From Pelotomaculum thermopropionicum SI (lineage in GTDB: Bacteria > Bacillota > Desulfotomaculia > Desulfotomaculales > Pelotomaculaceae): 64,000 nucleotides of DNA. The DNA lies in the NCBI GenBank assembly GCA_000010565.1, contig AP009389.1:186001-250000 (forward strand), read 5' to 3'. Below the pieces are notes generated by a model, which saw only the letters and a program-made list of their open reading frames with translations, made no database searches and had not been told where the DNA came from. Numbering within the stretch: position 1 is the stretch's first letter; every line of letters starts with the position of its first letter. Shown piece by piece: positions 54,747 through 63,752 of the stretch. A program made the translations under genes and the position numbers.

Positions 54747-56425
54747 ACGCAGGCCGGGTGAAAATAGAAAGAAAATCGGCTGACATAGTGATAGTGGGGG
54801 GCGGGACGGCGGGTTGTTTTGCAGCGGTGACCATAAAGGAGATGTGCCCGTCGGCCGACGTCCTGGTGGTGGAAAAGGCCCATGTCAAGAGAAGCGGATG
54901 CCTGGCGGCGGGGGTCAATGCCATCAACGCGTACCTCGGTCCCGGCGAGACGCCGGAGAGCTACCTGGATTATGTAAAAAGGGATTCGGCCGGGCTGGTC
55001 AGGGAAGACCTGGTGTTGTCTATCGGGCAGCGGCTGAACCGGGTGACGGAGAAGCTGGAGTCGTGGGGCCTTCCTTTTCTGAAGGATGAGTCGGGCCGCT
55101 ACAAGTTCCGCGGAAAGAGAAGCGTTGAGATAAACGGCGAGCACATAAAACCTGTCATTGCGTCCGCCCTGCGGCGGTCGGGGGCCGGGATCCTCAACAG
55201 GGCCGTGGCTACCAACTATGTCGTCAAAGACGGTCGGGCTGCAGGTGTTTTTGCTTTTTCCGCCAGGGAAGAGAAGTTTTACGTTATTTCCGCAAAAGCG
55301 GTGATCTGTGCCGCCGGCGGGGCCGCAGGCATATACAGGCCCAACAACGGCGGCCCGGCCAGGCATAAGATGTGGTACTGCCCTTTCAATGTCGGCACCG
55401 GGTTTGCCATGGGACTCAGGGCCGGGGCGGAAATGACCACCTTTGAGATGCGCTTCATAGCCTTAAGGATAAAAGACGTCCTTTCTCCAACGGGAACCGT
55501 TGTCCAGGGCGTCAAGGCCCGCCAGATCAACGCCCTGGGCGAGGAATACCTGAACAGGTACGGGAGCGATTCAACCCCGGTGAGGCTTTACGCGACGGTT
55601 GAGGAGAACAAGGCCGGGCGGGGGCCGTGTTATCTGGACCTGACCGGCCTTCCGGATTCAGACAACTCCCGCCTGAAGGAAGCCTATCTGAACATGTCTC
55701 CCGGAATTGTCCTGAAATGGGCTGACGAAGGGGTTGAGCCCAACGGCAAACCGCTGGAGATCTGCGGGTCAGAACCTTACGTTGTGGGAGGCCACGGCCA
55801 GGCGGGATACTGGGTGGACAGCCGCAGGAGGACGACGCTCGAGGGGTTGTTTGCCGCAGGGGACGCAGCCGGGGGAGCCCCCAAAAAGTACGTTTCAGGA
55901 TGTCTTGCCGAGGGGGAAATCGCCGCCCTGGCCGCCCTGGAGTACATCAGGGGCATTGAGGTACCTGCAGCCGGCGATCAGGAGGTTGCGGCGGAGTTGG
56001 GCCGGGTGTTTGAACCGCTGGGGAGGCAAAAAGGGGCGGCCCCGGATGACTATGAGGAAAGGCTGCAGAAAATCATGGACGAGTACGCCGGCGGTATTTC
56101 TGCAAACTACGAGCTGTCCGGGCCTAAATTGCTTATAGCCCGGGAACTGCTGCGTGAGCTTCAGGACGAAATAAGCGCCAACATATCAGCCGGGGACATG
56201 CATGAACTGGTGAAGGCCCATGAAGTGATCGACAGGGCGCTGGTAGCCAGGGTGCTGGTGGAACACCTTTTGTACCGGAAGGAAACCAGGTGGAGGTCCT
56301 ACCAGGAAAGGGTAGACTACCCTGTACGGGACGACAGGCGCTGGCTTGTCTTCGTAAACTCCGTCTATGACGGTGAAACGAAAAACATCCGGATAATCGA
56401 GCGCCCGTGGAAAGGGTTGGGGTAA
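54743..56425 (+). CDS. aprA: APS reductase alpha subunit, AprA type
   Basis: About 560 residues. TTG 54743 is chosen: it forms a TTGA overlap with the cysC stop and lies 10 bases after AAAGGGG. The FAD fold opens with ADIVIVGGGTAGCFAAVTIK, followed by HVKRSGCLAAGVNAINAYLG, CAAGGAAGIYRP, TFEMRFIALRIKDVLSPTGT and GLFAAGDAAGGAPKKYVSGC. With AprB it reduces APS to sulfite and AMP. It is shorter than AprA of dissimilatory sulfate reducers (about 620-670), which fits the biosynthetic setting. Confidence 0.93.
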   Translation: MNAGRVKIERKSADIVIVGGGTAGCFAAVTIKEMCPSADVLVVEKAHVKRSGCLAAGVNAINAYLGPGETPESYLDYVKRDSAGLVREDLVLSIGQRLNRVTEKLESWGLPFLKDESGRYKFRGKRSVEINGEHIKPVIASALRRSGAGILNRAVATNYVVKDGRAAGVFAFSAREEKFYVISAKAVICAAGGAAGIYRPNNGGPARHKMWYCPFNVGTGFAMGLRAGAEMTTFEMRFIALRIKDVLSPTGTVVQGVKARQINALGEEYLNRYGSDSTPVRLYATVEENKAGRGPCYLDLTGLPDSDNSRLKEAYLNMSPGIVLKWADEGVEPNGKPLEICGSEPYVVGGHGQAGYWVDSRRRTTLEGLFAAGDAAGGAPKKYVSGCLAEGEIAALAALEYIRGIEVPAAGDQEVAAELGRVFEPLGRQKGAAPDDYEERLQKIMDEYAGGISANYELSGPKLLIARELLRELQDEISANISAGDMHELVKAHEVIDRALVARVLVEHLLYRKETRWRSYQERVDYPVRDDRRWLVFVNSVYDGETKNIRIIERPWKGLG

Positions 56426-56426
56426 A

Positions 56427-56759
56427 ATGGCTGTAAGGGTAAACAGGTCCTTGTGCAACGGCTGCGGTGATATGGCGGAGCCCATGTGTGTCGCCGTCTG
56501 CCCTGGAGATCTTTTGTACAGGGACGAGTCAAACAGGTGTGCGGTCAGGGACTGGAGGGACTGCTGGGACTGCGCTGCCTGTGTTAAGGAATGCCCCAGG
56601 CAGGCGATTGAAATGTTCCTGCCCGTGCAGATAGGCGGCAGGGGCTCGACCTTGACAGCAAGGTCCGGCAGGGGCCGGATTACCTGGAAGCTGACCAGGC
56701 CGGACGGAAAGGAAGAAATATTTGAGATAATCAACCAGACGTTTAACGAGGTGAAGTGA
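56427..56759 (+). CDS. aprB: APS reductase beta subunit, AprB type ferredoxin
   Basis: 110 residues starting 1 bp after aprA. Two 4Fe-4S motifs are visible: CNGCGDMAEPMCVAVCPGDL and CWDCAACVKECPRQAIEM. The tail resembles the C-terminal extension of AprB that clamps on AprA, but is shorter than in dissimilatory enzymes (about 145 residues). It delivers electrons to the AprA flavin. Confidence 0.93.
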   Translation: MAVRVNRSLCNGCGDMAEPMCVAVCPGDLLYRDESNRCAVRDWRDCWDCAACVKECPRQAIEMFLPVQIGGRGSTLTARSGRGRITWKLTRPDGKEEIFEIINQTFNEVK

Positions 56760-56762
56760 AGC

Positions 56763-57914
56763 ATGGCGGTAAAACCTCACGGCGGAACCTTGATCGACCG
56801 GGTTTTAAAAGGCCCGGCCAGGGAGGAGGCGCTGAAGAGAGCAAAAGAGCTGCCCCGTTTGTTTTTGGACCGCTGGGAAGCATCAGACCTTGAACTCATT
56901 GCAAACGGCGCTTTCAGCCCGCTTGCCGGTTTTATGAATAAGGCCGACTACGAGAATGTAGTCGATAACATGCGGCTGGCCGACGGTACGGTGTGGACCA
57001 TTCCGATTGTCCTGGGGGTTGCCTCTGGAGAGGCGGGATCCCTTGCACCCGGCCGGGAGGCCGCCCTTTGTGCGGAGGACGGCGAGCTCCTGGGTTTGAT
57101 TAAGGTCGAAGAAATATATGACTACGACCGGAGGCGGGAAGCGGAGAAGGTTTATAAAACAACAGATGAAGCCCACCCGGGGGTAAAAAGAGTTTATGAG
57201 CGGGCTCAATACCTTTTGGGCGGGGAAATAAGCCTTATAAGCAGGAGAAGGCCGGGGCAGTTTCCCGAAATGTACCTTGACCCCTCTGAAACAAGGCGTA
57301 TTTTTGCGGAAAAAGGCTGGAAGCGGGTGGCTGCTTTTCAAACCCGCAACCCCATTCACAGGGCCCACGAGTACCTCCTGAAGTGCGCCCTGGAAATTTG
57401 TGACGGCCTGTTTGTAAATCCATTGGTCGGGGAAACCAAGAGCGATGACGTTCCGGCAGCGGTCAGGGTGGAATGCTACAATGTCCTGCTGTCCAGATAT
57501 TTTCCCGCAGACAGGGTCTTCCTGTCGGCTTTTCCCGCCGCCATGCGCTACGCTGGCCCCAGGGAGGCGGTCTTTCACGCTATTGTGCGGAAGAACTACG
57601 GGGCCACGCACTTCATCGTCGGGCGCGATCACGCAGGGGTGGGCAGCTATTACGGAGCGTACGACGCCCAGCTTATTTTTGACAATTTTGAGCCCGAAGA
57701 GTTGGGAATCACCCCTCTTTTCTTTGAACACGCGTTTTACTGCAGGACTTGCGGCGGCATGGCAAGCCGCAAGACGTGCCCGCACGGCGGGGAGGACCGC
57801 GTTTTTTTAAGCGGCACCAGGGTGAGGGAAATGCTGTCGGCCGGAGAGATGCCTCCCGAAGAGTTCACAAGGAGGGAGGTAGCCGAAGTGCTGGTCCGCT
57901 ATTATGCGAAATAA
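56763..57914 (+). CDS. sat: Sulfate adenylyltransferase (ATP sulfurylase)
   Basis: 383 residues. It activates sulfate with ATP to APS. The homo-oligomeric Sat/MET3 type is shown by [20 protein letters not shown] (QTRN and HxxH), [39 protein letters not shown] and the zinc-like [16 protein letters not shown]. It starts 3 bp after aprB, so it is part of the aprAB transcript. Confidence 0.96.
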   Translation: MAVKPHGGTLIDRVLKGPAREEALKRAKELPRLFLDRWEASDLELIANGAFSPLAGFMNKADYENVVDNMRLADGTVWTIPIVLGVASGEAGSLAPGREAALCAEDGELLGLIKVEEIYDYDRRREAEKVYKTTDEAHPGVKRVYERAQYLLGGEISLISRRRPGQFPEMYLDPSETRRIFAEKGWKRVAAFQTRNPIHRAHEYLLKCALEICDGLFVNPLVGETKSDDVPAAVRVECYNVLLSRYFPADRVFLSAFPAAMRYAGPREAVFHAIVRKNYGATHFIVGRDHAGVGSYYGAYDAQLIFDNFEPEELGITPLFFEHAFYCRTCGGMASRKTCPHGGEDRVFLSGTRVREMLSAGEMPPEEFTRREVAEVLVRYYAK

Positions 57915-57997
57915 CTGCGAAATGCGCGCAGAGAACATGCGCGGACTTGCGAGTTGGCAGAGAAACAGGAGAAACAATAGGTGCGGGGAGTGAGCGT

Positions 57998-58849
57998 ATG
58001 GCTGTTGATTATAACCAGCTGAAAAAAGGCGGTTTTATCAAACAAAAACAAAAGGATTATTTTATCGTTCGGTTCCGCAGCATTGCGGGCAACCTGACCA
58101 GCGACCAGTTGAGGCATCTGGCATACCTGGCGGACAAGTACGGCAGGGGCTATGTCCATATCACCACCAGGCAGGGCGCCGAAATCTCCTGGGTCAACAT
58201 TAACGACCACATGGAGATGAATCAGGAAATCAAGGCCCTGGGCCTTAATACCGGCACGTGCGGCCCTAGAATCCGGACAGTGGTGGCCTGCCCGGGCAGT
58301 GAAATATGCGGGTGCGGGCTGATGAACACGAGGGAAACGGCTGTCCAGCTTGACAGGGAATTTTTCGGCCGGCAGATGCCCGCAAAAGTTAAAATCGCTG
58401 TTTCGGGCTGTCCGAATTGCTGTGCCAGGCCGCGGGAGAACGACATAGGCCTCGTTGGGGCGGTCGAACCAGTTTTATGTGAAGAAAAATGCGTGGGATG
58501 CGGCCTTTGCCAAAAAGTCTGCCCCCGCCAGGCTATCAGCATGGCTGAGGGTAAGCCCTATATTCACAGGTCAAGGTGCCTGCTGGAAGGCAACTGCATC
58601 TCGTCATGCCCTGCGGACGCCTGGCAGGAGAAAAGAAAAGGCTATTTGTTATATATCGGAGGAAAAGTTATCAGTAAACTCCACTTGGGGCAGGAGGCAG
58701 CATTGTTTATTCAGGAAAGTGAAGTAACACAAGCAGTGCAAAAAGCTTTAATGGCTTTTGTAGCTTTAGGACAAGAAGGTGAGCGTATGCGGAATACCGT
58801 TGCGAGAATTGGCATCAAGGCTTTCGCAAAAGAAATGGACAAGCTTTAA
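57998..58849 (+). CDS. Siroheme sulfite reductase with ferredoxin domain (AsrC/Fsr-like)
   Basis: 283 residues from ATG 57998 behind GGGGAGTGAG. The NIR/SIR half-repeat (YVHITTRQGAEISWVNINDH) is followed by the siroheme/4Fe-4S cysteines VVACPGSEICGCGLMNT and VSGCPNCCARPRENDIGLVG. A ferredoxin domain (CVGCGLCQKVCPRQAI and CLLEGNCISSCPADAW) comes next, then a short helical tail. This is the compact group of sulfite reductases related to AsrC. Next to Sat and AprBA it probably reduces sulfite to sulfide for cysteine synthesis. Confidence 0.9.
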   Translation: MAVDYNQLKKGGFIKQKQKDYFIVRFRSIAGNLTSDQLRHLAYLADKYGRGYVHITTRQGAEISWVNINDHMEMNQEIKALGLNTGTCGPRIRTVVACPGSEICGCGLMNTRETAVQLDREFFGRQMPAKVKIAVSGCPNCCARPRENDIGLVGAVEPVLCEEKCVGCGLCQKVCPRQAISMAEGKPYIHRSRCLLEGNCISSCPADAWQEKRKGYLLYIGGKVISKLHLGQEAALFIQESEVTQAVQKALMAFVALGQEGERMRNTVARIGIKAFAKEMDKL

Positions 58850-58899
58850 AGATTAAAGGTGTTGGGTACGTGGAATTGGACAAAGAGAGGTAAATTAAT

Positions 58900-59139
58900 A
58901 TGAAAAGCATTAAAATAGATGATACTTTGGATATTACAGATGTTGTTTGCCCGGTAACCTTTGCCAAAACATTACTAAAGCTGGAAGATATGCAGGAGGG
59001 TCAAATACTCGAAGTAATTCTCAACGACGGGGAACCTATCCAAAACGTACCTAAAAGCCTCAAAAACGAGGGGCACAAGATTATTCTGGTGGAGAAGATT
59101 GGGGACAAGTACAGGATGTTGGTGGAGAGAGGAGAGTAG
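58900..59139 (+). CDS. TusA-family sulfur carrier-like protein
   Basis: 79 residues from ATG 58900 (GAGAGG upstream). The TusA fold is indicated by TDVVCPVTFAKTLLKLEDMQ, with the conserved cysteine in CPVTF (classical TusA has CPxP), and EVILNDGEPIQNVPKSLKNE. The cysteine would carry sulfane sulfur as persulfide. Placement between sulfite reductase and a MoeB/ThiF-like protein suggests that the three handle reduced sulfur together. Confidence 0.88.
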   Translation: MKSIKIDDTLDITDVVCPVTFAKTLLKLEDMQEGQILEVILNDGEPIQNVPKSLKNEGHKIILVEKIGDKYRMLVERGE

Positions 59140-59175
59140 AGGCGGAAGGTAGACTTTGAAGGAGGGGTGGTGCAA

Positions 59176-59985
59176 TTGACTTTTACAGAGGAACAGGTTG
59201 TCAGGTACAGCAGGCATATCATACTTACAGAAGTAGGTTCCAGGGGCCAAAAAAAAATAAATGCTGGCAGAGTTCTGATAATCGGAGCCGGAGGTCTGGG
59301 TTCACCGGTGGCCTTTTACCTGGCGGCAGCAGGGGTGGGGACACTGGGCATAATTGATGATGACGTTGTGGATTTAAGCAACTTACAGAGGCAAATCCTG
59401 CATTTTACTGAAGACGTCGGCAGGCCCAAGGTCGATTCGGCGAAGGAGAAGTTACTCGCCTTGAATCCTGATTGTAATGTAGTGTCCTACCGGGAGAGGC
59501 TGATGGCCCATAATATATTAGATATCATTAAACAATATGACATTATAGTAGACGGAACCGATAATTTTCCCACCCGTTTTTTGGCTAACGACGCCTGCAT
59601 CATGGCCAAGAAGCCTTTTGTCTACGGGGGGGTACTCAGGTTTTTCGGTCAGGTCATGACTATCGTGCCGGGGAAGGGACCTTGTTTTCGCTGCATTTTT
59701 AGTGAACCGCCCCCACCCGGTGCTGTGCCTACATGTTCAGAAGTCGGAATCTTGGGGGTTCTTCCGGGGACAATTGGACTGATCCAGGCAACCGAAGTTT
59801 TGAAATACTTGTTAGGAATCGGCAATCTGCTGGTGGGCCGGCTGATGATGTATGACGCGCTATTAATGGAATTCAGGGATGTCCAGGTTAAGAGAAACCC
59901 CGACTGTCCTGTTTGCGGGGACAACCCAACTATCATCGACCTGGTTGATTACGAAACACCAGTATGTAGCATACAAAGAAGGTAA
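59176..59985 (+). CDS. MoeB/ThiF-family adenylyltransferase
   Basis: About 269 residues from TTG 59176; two GTG codons upstream overlap or crowd the GGAGG site. The E1-like fold has RVLIIGAGGLGSPVAFYLAA, DDVVDLSNLQRQILH, DGTDNFPTRFLANDAC, the zinc pairs CFRC and CPVC, and the catalytic cysteine in AVPTCSEVGILG. Such enzymes adenylate the C-terminal glycine of ThiS/MoaD-like carriers before sulfur transfer. No ThiS/MoaD gene is adjacent; the TusA-like protein does not end in GG, so its partner is unknown. Confidence 0.9.
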   Translation: MTFTEEQVVRYSRHIILTEVGSRGQKKINAGRVLIIGAGGLGSPVAFYLAAAGVGTLGIIDDDVVDLSNLQRQILHFTEDVGRPKVDSAKEKLLALNPDCNVVSYRERLMAHNILDIIKQYDIIVDGTDNFPTRFLANDACIMAKKPFVYGGVLRFFGQVMTIVPGKGPCFRCIFSEPPPPGAVPTCSEVGILGVLPGTIGLIQATEVLKYLLGIGNLLVGRLMMYDALLMEFRDVQVKRNPDCPVCGDNPTIIDLVDYETPVCSIQRR

Positions 59986-60098
59986 GGCTGTAAAAAAACA
60001 ACCTGTCAACATCTCTACTTTAGACTCCGGGCGCAAGGGGACCGCAGAACCCCTAGTATCTACCAACTGGCAGATATGGCCTAGAAGATGGAAGAACC

Positions 60099-60247
60099 GC
60101 GGGAAGCCTTATGTTCTTGCCGTAAAGCTTAAAGAAAGCGGTATCCCAATTCTTGCGATTGAAACCGATTACGGGCAGGAAGACACCGGGCAGTTGAAAA
60201 CCCGTATAGAAGCATTTTTCTGCCAGATTGAGAATGGAGGAACTGCC
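60099..60247 (+). pseudogene. C-terminal remnant of a 2-hydroxyacyl-CoA dehydratase (HgdB-like) subunit
   Basis: In the 262-bp gap after the MoeB-like gene, the frame reading into the response regulator encodes VLAVKLKESGIPILAIETDY followed by GQEDTGQLKTRIEAFFCQIE. This is the characteristic C-terminus of HgdB/FldC and benzoyl-CoA reductase subunits (IETDYGxxDTGQLxTRxEAF). The rest of the gene is absent. Confidence 0.65.
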
Positions 60248-60952
60248 GTGGAAAAAACTAAAATCCTGGTAGTTGATGACGAGCGAAAAATTCGTGAGGT
60301 TGTACGTATGTATCTTGAAAATGAGGGCTTTGCGGTCGGGGAGGCCACTGACGGCAGGGAGGCATTGAACCTTCTCACGGGGGGGAAATGGGACCTCCTG
60401 ATCCTGGATCTGATGATGCCCGGAGTTGATGGCTGGTCGGTTTGCAGAGAGGTGAGAAAAACCACGGCCCTGCCCATTATTATGCTTACGGCCAGGGATG
60501 CTGAAGTCGACCGCATAGTCGGCCTTGAATTGGGAGCGGATGATTACGTTGTTAAGCCGTTCAGTCCGAGGGAGCTTGTTGCCAGGGTAAAGGCAGTGCT
60601 GCGCCGCAGCCAGATTGCCCCGCCTGCGGCACAGGACGGTAAGCCGGTGGTTCTGAACTACCCGGGCCTGTCGATTAACCCCGAATCGCGCCTGGTGCTG
60701 GTAAATGAACAGCCGGTAAACCTAACGCCCAAGGAATATGATATGCTGTATTTGATGGCAAGGTCGCCCAGCCGGACCTTCACCAGGGAGGAACTGATTG
60801 AGTCCGTGTGGGGATATGATTATTTCGGCGACACCAGGACTGTAGATACCCATGTCAACCGGCTGCGGGACAAGCTGCAAAAGGCCTCCGGTTATAGGTC
60901 ATATATTTCTACTGTTTGGGGAGTAGGCTACAAGTTTGAGGTGGATAAATGA
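60248..60952 (+). CDS. OmpR/PhoB-family response regulator
   Basis: 234 residues from GTG 60248, with GGAGG 7 bases upstream. The receiver domain has the acidic pair VVDDE, the phospho-acceptor Asp in LLILDLMMPGVDGW and the Lys of YVVKPFSPREL. The winged-helix DNA-binding domain ends with RTVDTHVNRLRDKLQKASGY and TVWGVGYKFE. It overlaps the sensor kinase gene by 4 bp. It could be the OmpR-type factor for the 11-bp-phased sites at 44676, but nothing here proves it. Confidence 0.95.
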   Translation: MEKTKILVVDDERKIREVVRMYLENEGFAVGEATDGREALNLLTGGKWDLLILDLMMPGVDGWSVCREVRKTTALPIIMLTARDAEVDRIVGLELGADDYVVKPFSPRELVARVKAVLRRSQIAPPAAQDGKPVVLNYPGLSINPESRLVLVNEQPVNLTPKEYDMLYLMARSPSRTFTREELIESVWGYDYFGDTRTVDTHVNRLRDKLQKASGYRSYISTVWGVGYKFEVDK

Positions 60953-62412
60953 GCATCATAAGCAGGAGCATTGTAGTAAAGTTTTGGCTGACAATGGTTT
61001 TAATTGTTATGATCATTTTATTTTTTTCCGGTTTGGTCCAAACCAGGGAACTTAAAAAGCTTTATTACAACCAACAAATGGAACAGCTGATCAAGGAAGG
61101 AGAACATATTTCCATAAACTTTGCCGGAAATAGACTGTACCCTCTTACCGGCATCCTTAAGACTATGGCTGATATGCTCAGCGCCAATATTATGATTGTT
61201 GACAGCGAGGGGTATATAAAAGAGTGCCAGGGTATGGGAATAAACATGAGCGGCGGTGGGGGGGAAAGAATCAATGTTGCCGGTCACCACGGCATGCCCT
61301 GGAAGGAGCAGGACCTGGAATCTGTAAAGCAGGGCAGGACCATAACATACCGCGGGCCGAATAGTTTCTTTGACAAAGACATAATATCAGTGGCGGTTCC
61401 CGTTTACGAGGGGCAACAGGTCACGGGGGCCGTTATGCTGAGCGCCCCCCTGGCGCCTATAGAGGGACGGATCCTGGACCTCCAAAAGATCACTCTTTAC
61501 ACCGGAATCGCGGGAATAATTTTAGCCACTATTTTGAGCCTGTTTTTCTCCCGCACTCTTTCCCGGCCGTTATTGAATATGAACATGATTGCGCGGGCGA
61601 TGGCCGGCGGGGATTACTCCCGCCAGGTTGAAGTAAAGTCAAAAGACGAGATAGGAATTCTGGCTGAATCACTTAATTCCCTGTCCCTGCGGCTTCAGGA
61701 TAAAGTCGCGGCTCTCGAGCGGCTTGACCAGACAAGACGTGAGTTCGTGGCCAACGTTTCGCACGAGCTAAGGACCCCCCTTTCAATTATGCTGGGGTAT
61801 ACGGAAGCTTTAATTGACGGCCTCGCCCACAGCGACACCGACAGGCAGAAATATCTAAACAATATTCACGAGGAAATACTGAGGCTGCGCAGGCTGGTCA
61901 CCGAACTGCTTGATCTGAGCCGGATGGAAGCCGGCCAGGTTAACGCGGAAATGCATGAAACCGACGTTGCTGCAGTAGCCGGCCGGGTGTTTGACAAGTT
62001 CCAGGCCGTGGCGGCGAAAAAAGGTGTGGAGTTGAGAAACAGCCTGCCCAGTGTGCTGCATCCGGTTCTGGCGAATCCCGACCGGCTCGAGCAGGTTTTT
62101 ATCAACCTGCTTGACAACGCCATCAGGGTAACCCCCGCCGGGGGCGTAGTGGAAATGACCGCATATGAGTTAAAAAATGAGCTTAGGGTGTCGATAAGCG
62201 ACGAAGGCCACGGGATACCGCCGGAGGAGCAGCCTCTGGTCTGGGAGCGGTTTTATAAGGTCGACAAATCCAGGACAAGAACTGGTGAGGGAACCGGCCT
62301 CGGGCTGGCTATCGTAAAAAAAATTGTAGAAGCGCACGGGGGATCAGTAGAGATAGCAAGTATGCCGGAAAAGGGAAGCACGTTCTCATTTACCATACCT
62401 AAAAAGCTGTAA
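60949..62412 (+). CDS. Sensor histidine kinase
   Basis: 487 residues. Membrane segments lie near residues 10-28 and 183-205 and bracket an extracytoplasmic sensor of about 150 residues, which contains an unusual glycine/histidine loop (NMSGGGGERINVAGHHGMPW). HAMP, HisKA (ANVSHELRTPLSIMLGYTEA with the phosphorylated His) and HATPase with DNAI, EGHGIPP-like and TGLGLAIVKKIVEAHGGS follow. It pairs with the regulator before it. The signal is unknown; the HH loop suggests a metal or cofactor. Confidence 0.94.
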   Translation: MSIISRSIVVKFWLTMVLIVMIILFFSGLVQTRELKKLYYNQQMEQLIKEGEHISINFAGNRLYPLTGILKTMADMLSANIMIVDSEGYIKECQGMGINMSGGGGERINVAGHHGMPWKEQDLESVKQGRTITYRGPNSFFDKDIISVAVPVYEGQQVTGAVMLSAPLAPIEGRILDLQKITLYTGIAGIILATILSLFFSRTLSRPLLNMNMIARAMAGGDYSRQVEVKSKDEIGILAESLNSLSLRLQDKVAALERLDQTRREFVANVSHELRTPLSIMLGYTEALIDGLAHSDTDRQKYLNNIHEEILRLRRLVTELLDLSRMEAGQVNAEMHETDVAAVAGRVFDKFQAVAAKKGVELRNSLPSVLHPVLANPDRLEQVFINLLDNAIRVTPAGGVVEMTAYELKNELRVSISDEGHGIPPEEQPLVWERFYKVDKSRTRTGEGTGLGLAIVKKIVEAHGGSVEIASMPEKGSTFSFTIPKKL

Positions 62413-62434
62413 TTTAAGGTTCCTGATGGTTTTT

Positions 62435-62536
62435 ATGATGCGCGGCGGCTGTTGCGGTCACGGCGGCCGTCAGAGGCATGACGAACATGGAAACAATGGG
62501 CAAAAAGACGGCCGCAAACAGGAAAAAGAAACATGA
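62435..62536 (+). CDS. Candidate 33-residue Cys/His/Gly-rich microprotein
   Basis: Twenty-two bases after the kinase stop, ATG 62435 opens a 33-codon frame that begins MMRGGCCGHGGRQRHDEHGN and ends in a Lys/Glu-rich tail. Two adjacent cysteines and four histidines suggest metal binding, and the composition is unlike random frames around it. AAGG at 62415 is a weak ribosome site. It may be translationally coupled to the kinase. No homologue recognised. Confidence 0.4.
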   Translation: MMRGGCCGHGGRQRHDEHGNNGQKDGRKQEKET

Positions 62537-62658
62537 CTTTAAGGGCTAATAAAAAATCATAACCCGCAGGAGAAAGACTTTTTTATTTCAGCCGGGTTTG
62601 CGCCCGGGCGCTTCCAACGTTTTTATAAAAAAACTGGAGAATATTTTTAATTATTTTG

Positions 62659-62687
62659 TTGACAAAATAATAACTGTAAGGTAAAAT
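62659..62687 (+). promoter_or_regulatory. Promoter of cysK
   Basis: TTGACA (62659-62664), a 17-bp spacer and TAAAAT (62682-62687). The 125-bp leader to the cysK start is AT-rich; I see no T-box or S-box. Confidence 0.75.
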
Positions 62688-62814
62688 TTAATAAACCTAC
62701 TGAAATACTAAGCATTAAACATAATTGATTTACTAGGGTATAAGGGAATAAACAGTTCCGAAGAACATGTTGCCTCAGGCAGTTAAAATAATAAATAACA
62801 GGAGGTAAACAGTA

Positions 62815-63747
62815 ATGGCTAAAATTGCAAACAACCTGACTGATTTAATTGGTAGAACTCCCCTGCTGAAACTGAACCGGGTGACCGCCGGGTTAGGGGC
62901 AGAGGTCGTTGCAAAGCTTGAGTCCTTTAATCCTGCGGGAAGCGTAAAAGACCGGATCGGTTACAGCATGATCAAGGATGCAGAGGAGAAGGGTTTGCTT
63001 AACAAGGATAGTGTCATTATTGAACCAACCAGCGGAAATACCGGCATCGCCCTGGCTTTTGTGGCCGCGGCCAAGGGTTACAAGCTGATCCTGACCATGC
63101 CCGACACCATGAGCGTTGAGCGCCGGAACCTGTTGAAGGCTTACGGGGCGGAACTCGTATTAACTCCAGGTGCGGATGGAATGAAAGGCGCCATCCGGAA
63201 GGCAGAAGAACTTGCAGCTCAAATACCAAATGCCTTTATGCCCCAGCAGTTTAAAAACCCGGCCAACCCGGAAATTCACCGGGTCACCACTGCAGAAGAG
63301 ATCTGGGAAGACACCGACGGCAGGGTTGATATTGTCGTAGGTGGTGTTGGTACCGGCGGCACCATTACCGGTGTGGGTGAAGTAATCAAGAAACGCAAGC
63401 CGGACTTTAAGATAGTTGCCGTGGAGCCCTTTGATTCCCCGGTACTGTCCGGAGGCAAGCCCGGACCTCACAAGATCCAGGGAATTGGTGCGGGCTTTGT
63501 GCCCGACGTGCTGAATCTGGACATAGTCGATGAGATTTTTAAAGTCAAAAATGAAGAAGCTTTTGAAACCGGGCAGAGGCTGGCCAGAGAGGAAGGCCTG
63601 CTGGTGGGCATTTCATCCGGCGCGGCGGCTTTTGCTGCCCTGCAGGTTGCCAAGCGGCCGGAGAACAAAGGTAAACTTATCGTGGTAATATTACCGGACA
63701 CCGGTGAAAGATATTTGAGTACGGCATTGTTCCAGGAACAGAAGTAA
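62815..63747 (+). CDS. cysK: Cysteine synthase (O-acetylserine sulfhydrylase)
   Basis: This 310-residue PLP enzyme makes cysteine from O-acetylserine and sulfide. The PLP lysine lies in [20 protein letters not shown], followed by [20 protein letters not shown], the [19 protein letters not shown] phosphate loop and [24 protein letters not shown] precedes ATG 62815. It closes the sulfate assimilation locus but has its own promoter. No cysE is in the window. Confidence 0.97.
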   Translation: MAKIANNLTDLIGRTPLLKLNRVTAGLGAEVVAKLESFNPAGSVKDRIGYSMIKDAEEKGLLNKDSVIIEPTSGNTGIALAFVAAAKGYKLILTMPDTMSVERRNLLKAYGAELVLTPGADGMKGAIRKAEELAAQIPNAFMPQQFKNPANPEIHRVTTAEEIWEDTDGRVDIVVGGVGTGGTITGVGEVIKKRKPDFKIVAVEPFDSPVLSGGKPGPHKIQGIGAGFVPDVLNLDIVDEIFKVKNEEAFETGQRLAREEGLLVGISSGAAAFAALQVAKRPENKGKLIVVILPDTGERYLSTALFQEQK

Positions 63748-63752
63748 TAAGC

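Noticed and set aside
62640-62815. T-box or SAM riboswitch before cysK
   Set aside because: The leader has a clear promoter but neither the T-box sequence nor an S-box core nor a terminator.
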